From: Azoarcus sp031546845
GTDB taxonomy: Bacteria > Pseudomonadota > Gammaproteobacteria > Burkholderiales > Rhodocyclaceae
Reading direction: 5' to 3'
Assembly: GCA_031546845.1 (NCBI GenBank)
Contig: JAVBJT010000018.1
Coordinates: 112,405 to 176,404 of the forward strand
Length of the DNA stretch: 64,000 bases
Under the pieces are notes generated by a model. That model worked only from the letters and a program-made list of their open reading frames with translations, did no database searches and was not told the origin of the DNA. The position numbers and the translations under genes were made by a program. This document shows, piece by piece, positions 61,821 to 64,000 of this stretch (its first letter is position 1; every line of letters begins with the position of its first letter).

Positions 61821-62923
61821 GCGGCTTTCTCCACGGCTTGCCCTCCGCATCCCGCGCAGCCGCCCTCGATGCCCAGGGTTTTGGCTTGCCACCAGCCCGG
61901 ATCGACCGGGCCCACGGCGATGGTGTCGAATTCTTGTATGCGGCGCCGGATGGGCGTGCTGGTGCGCCACACGGCGCTGAAGCGGGCTGCTTCGGTTTCG
62001 AAGAAAAGCGTGTCGACCACGGCGGGGAGGTTCTCGACGCTGTAGTCGGTGCGCAGAACCCGCACGGTGTTGCGCAGATCGGGCAGGCGAAAGCGCAGGC
62101 CGGGCTGGTCGGCGAGCAAATGTATCAGCTCGACTTCCTCGCCGCCCTGGGGGTAGTCGATCTGTTGATCGGGCGGGGCGCACTGGTAGTAGCGTTCGTC
62201 GAAGTCTTCCGGCAGAAACGGGCACTGGGTGGCGTGCCAGGTTTCGTCGTAGGTGCCGGCGTGGGCGATTCGCTGCGGCCAGTGGCGGGGGATCGCCGAA
62301 AGGGCGAGCGCGCGGTGACGCCCGGTGGGGTGCAGAACGGGGTCGTCGAAGTCTTCCAGGCAGGGCGCCGGTGCGTCGGCGGCGGCGTCCGGCGTGTGGG
62401 GGCCGGCCCAGCCGATGCCCTCCGGGTTGTCCAGGAAGGTATCGGCGAGTTTCCGGCCTTCCCGGTCGGCATAGGGGTGCGTGCCGCCGAAGGCGAGGCC
62501 GTAGTGCAGGGGCAGTTGGGTGAACGGGGCGGGTGGGCTGGCGTCGTACGCGCCAAGGCGTTTTTTCCAGGAGCGCGGGCCTTGCACCTTGATCTGCTTG
62601 ATCATCGCGCCGACCTGGACGCGCACGGCCAGGGCGGTAACGGGTTGCCCGTCCGGGGCGCGGGCGCAGGCATCGAAGATCACGTCGCAGCGCGGTTTGT
62701 AACGCGCGAAGTCGTCGCCGTAGCGTAGTGGGGACAGGCCCGGCTCGCCGTGGAACTGGTCGGCGTAGCTCAGCGGCTGCGGTGCCAGGGGGCGGGGGCG
62801 TTGTCCAGGCCGGGGAATGCTCCAGGTGGCCTTGGCGACGATTACCAGGTGTTCGCGTCCGCTGGCATCGAGCACGGTCGTCAGGGCCGTGGCTTGTTTC
62901 TTGGAGGCGGAAACGAGCTGCAT
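61817..62923 (-). CDS. DUF2169 domain protein, T6SS cargo adaptor
   Basis: A 368-residue protein with the DUF2169 wording HLVIVAKATWSI, ALPHYG-like (LPLHYGLAFGGTHPY), NPEGIGW and the C-terminal region. DUF2169 proteins act as effector-associated adaptors that help load a PAAR/effector on VgrG. It overlaps the ketosynthase-like gene by 4 bases and follows the DUF6484 gene after one base, so the genes are tightly coupled. Confidence 0.87.
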   Translation of the reverse strand: MQLVSASKKQATALTTVLDASGREHLVIVAKATWSIPRPGQRPRPLAPQPLSYADQFHGEPGLSPLRYGDDFARYKPRCDVIFDACARAPDGQPVTALAVRVQVGAMIKQIKVQGPRSWKKRLGAYDASPPAPFTQLPLHYGLAFGGTHPYADREGRKLADTFLDNPEGIGWAGPHTPDAAADAPAPCLEDFDDPVLHPTGRHRALALSAIPRHWPQRIAHAGTYDETWHATQCPFLPEDFDERYYQCAPPDQQIDYPQGGEEVELIHLLADQPGLRFRLPDLRNTVRVLRTDYSVENLPAVVDTLFFETEAARFSAVWRTSTPIRRRIQEFDTIAVGPVDPGWWQAKTLGIEGGCAGCGGQAVEKAA

Positions 62924-62924
62924 G

Positions 62925-63464
62925 TCAGTTGATCTGCACGGAGCCGCCGCGAATGCGCTGGGCCGCGCTGGCGTGGCTGGTAACGGATACGCCCCGGATG
63001 GTGACCTGCCCGCCGGCTTCCAGGAGGATCACCGCGTCGCCGCAGCGCAGTTCGAGTTCTTCCTCGGCCTCGACGACGAGCCGCGCGCCTTCGCGGCGGA
63101 GCACCGGCAAGGTGTCGGCATCGGGTACTGCGTGCGCGGGCATTGGCTCCGCTCCGGTCAGCAGCAGGCCGAGCACGATGGGGCGGCGCGGGTCGGACGA
63201 TTCGAAACCGAGCGCCACCGCCTGCCCGATGCGTTCGGGCGTGAGCGCGACCAGGGTATGGGCGTGCAGGCCGGTGAGGCCGAAGGCGTCGATGGCAACG
63301 CGGATGTTGCCGTCGTTGTCGACATGCTCCAGGCGGCCGATGGCGATGCCGTCGGCCCGTTCGGGCGGCATGGCCTGCGCCGGGCGGCGCAGTAGATGTT
63401 CAAGGGGATGATCCGCCGGTGTCGCGGGGCCGGTGGGCGGGGTGGCCGTCGCGTCAGTTTTCAA
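62925..63464 (-). CDS. DUF6484 domain protein
   Basis: About 179 residues; TTG 63464 (GGAG upstream) is preferred to an ATG further inside the vgrG gene. The core DGIAIGRLEHVDNDGNIRVAI, DPRRPIVLGLLL and ELELRCGDAVILLEAGG match DUF6484, a beta-rich protein found beside VgrG and DUF2169. It overlaps the vgrG end by 11 bases. Its C-terminal half resembles the VgrG/Rhs-linked gp5-like repeats, so it may sit on the spike. Confidence 0.75.
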   Translation of the reverse strand: MKTDATATPPTGPATPADHPLEHLLRRPAQAMPPERADGIAIGRLEHVDNDGNIRVAIDAFGLTGLHAHTLVALTPERIGQAVALGFESSDPRRPIVLGLLLTGAEPMPAHAVPDADTLPVLRREGARLVVEAEEELELRCGDAVILLEAGGQVTIRGVSVTSHASAAQRIRGGSVQIN

Positions 63465-64000
63465 AGATCTTGGCTCCCTTGAGCGTGATGTTGCCATCGG
63501 CCTTGCTGACCTGCTCGCCGCTCATGCTGATGAAGAGATCGTGGCCGTTGAGGTTGATGGTGCCGTCGGCCTTCATCACCATCACCGATTTGCCCACGGT
63601 GAGGGTGATCGAATCCTTGTCCATGGTGATGTTGGAACCGCTGCTTCCACCGCCCCCGCCGCTTTCGCTTTCCGTGGGCGCGACGATGTGCATGACTTCG
63701 GGATTGCCGCCCCCGCCGCCGCCGCCTCCCGATCCGCCACCGGTGCCGGCGGTAAGGCTATAGGTATCGCCTACGGTGGTGCTCTTGTCCTGTACCACCT
63801 TCGTACTCTGACTCATCCCGACGACGGTGGACATCATCACGCCCACATTCAGGCTATACCCGAGCCCGACATTCTCCATGCGCCCCAGCCCGACGTTCTG
63901 CAGATAAGCCATGCCGATTGTCTCGGTCTTGTTCATGCCCACCCGGATCGACCAGTTCCGGCCGATGCGGTCGGTTTCGTTGCGATCGACCTTCTTGGTG
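63454..64000 (-). CDS. vgrG: VgrG spike protein, C-terminal part (5' end cut)
   Basis: The frame is open to the window edge. Visible are the final VgrG gp5-like segments (KTETIGMAYLQNVGLGRMEN, VGVMMSTVVGMS), then a Gly-rich linker (GGGSGGGGGGGG) and a last beta part (ITMDKDSITLTVGKSVMVM). VgrG is the T6SS needle tip that carries effectors. The PAAR-like protein, the GHH toxin and the adaptors downstream on the same strand form its cargo unit. Confidence 0.9.
   Translation of the reverse strand, partial: TKKVDRNETDRIGRNWSIRVGMNKTETIGMAYLQNVGLGRMENVGLGYSLNVGVMMSTVVGMSQSTKVVQDKSTTVGDTYSLTAGTGGGSGGGGGGGGNPEVMHIVAPTESESGGGGGSSGSNITMDKDSITLTVGKSVMVMKADGTINLNGHDLFISMSGEQVSKADGNITLKGAKIFEN

Noticed and set aside
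1..64000. CRISPR arrays, rRNA genes and insertion sequences
   Set aside because: No regularly spaced repeats, rRNA wording or transposase genes were seen on either strand.

Overview
This 64-kb window looks like part of the chromosome of a GC-rich betaproteobacterium, possibly of the Rhodocyclales/Azoarcus-Thauera type. The main support is one conserved block: gshA-gshB, then a mannose-type PTS IIA protein, HPr and enzyme I. A LexA gene with a CTGT-N8-ACAG operator and a surface protein with an IPTL-CTERM tail fit the same group. The assignment is inferred from gene content only. The first gene (1-717) and the last gene (63454-64000) are cut by the window edges.

Layout. (1) 1-10071, all on the plus strand, is the right-hand part of a specialised-metabolite or unusual-lipid cluster: a ferritin-like di-iron protein, a FabG-type ketoreductase, a thioester-reductase-like protein, a CrtI-type flavoprotein, an ABC ATPase and FtsX-like permease, a LolA-like periplasmic carrier, an outer-membrane barrel and a free-standing condensation-type acyltransferase. 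It reads as enzymes plus their own route across the envelope. (2) 10278-27912 is mostly housekeeping: two metallopeptidases, a MATE pump, lexA, peroxiredoxin, SlyD-type isomerase, a fused peptide-ABC ATPase, arsC, the IPTL-CTERM surface protein, mltD, a GGDEF response regulator and gloB. (3) 28038-33887, minus strand, is an aromatic-degradation operon: flavin monooxygenase, VOC protein, FAH-type hydrolase, maleylacetoacetate-isomerase-like GST, DUF2783 protein and MBL hydrolase. (4) 34746-36632 holds a YjfM/YjfC/YjfL-like trio, followed by an IclR regulator and a membrane diguanylate cyclase. (5) 39733-47609 carries glutathione synthesis, apbE, ybiT and the partial PTS.

(6) 47692-~56200 is a mobile island in a tRNA-Gly(CCC) gene. 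It has a long tRNA-targeting integrase, an ICE-type replication protein, a HigA-type antitoxin without a visible toxin, a second recombinase, and an AT-rich cargo pair: TcmP and its three-cysteine Gp37/Gp68 (DUF5131) partner. I see no copy of the tRNA end at the right side, so the element looks degenerate, or its end is too divergent to see.

(7) 56323-64000, minus strand, is a type VI secretion VgrG cargo locus: VgrG, DUF6484 protein, DUF2169 protein, a ketosynthase-like protein without its catalytic cysteine, a PAAR-like protein, a GHH-type nuclease toxin, a propeller-like protein that may be the immunity factor, a TIGR02270 protein and a thioredoxin-like protein.

The most interesting undescribed systems are the TcmP/three-Cys pair, the left-hand biosynthesis-plus-export cluster, the VOC-based ring-cleavage operon, and a 105-bp repeat whose two copies each begin inside a stop codon.
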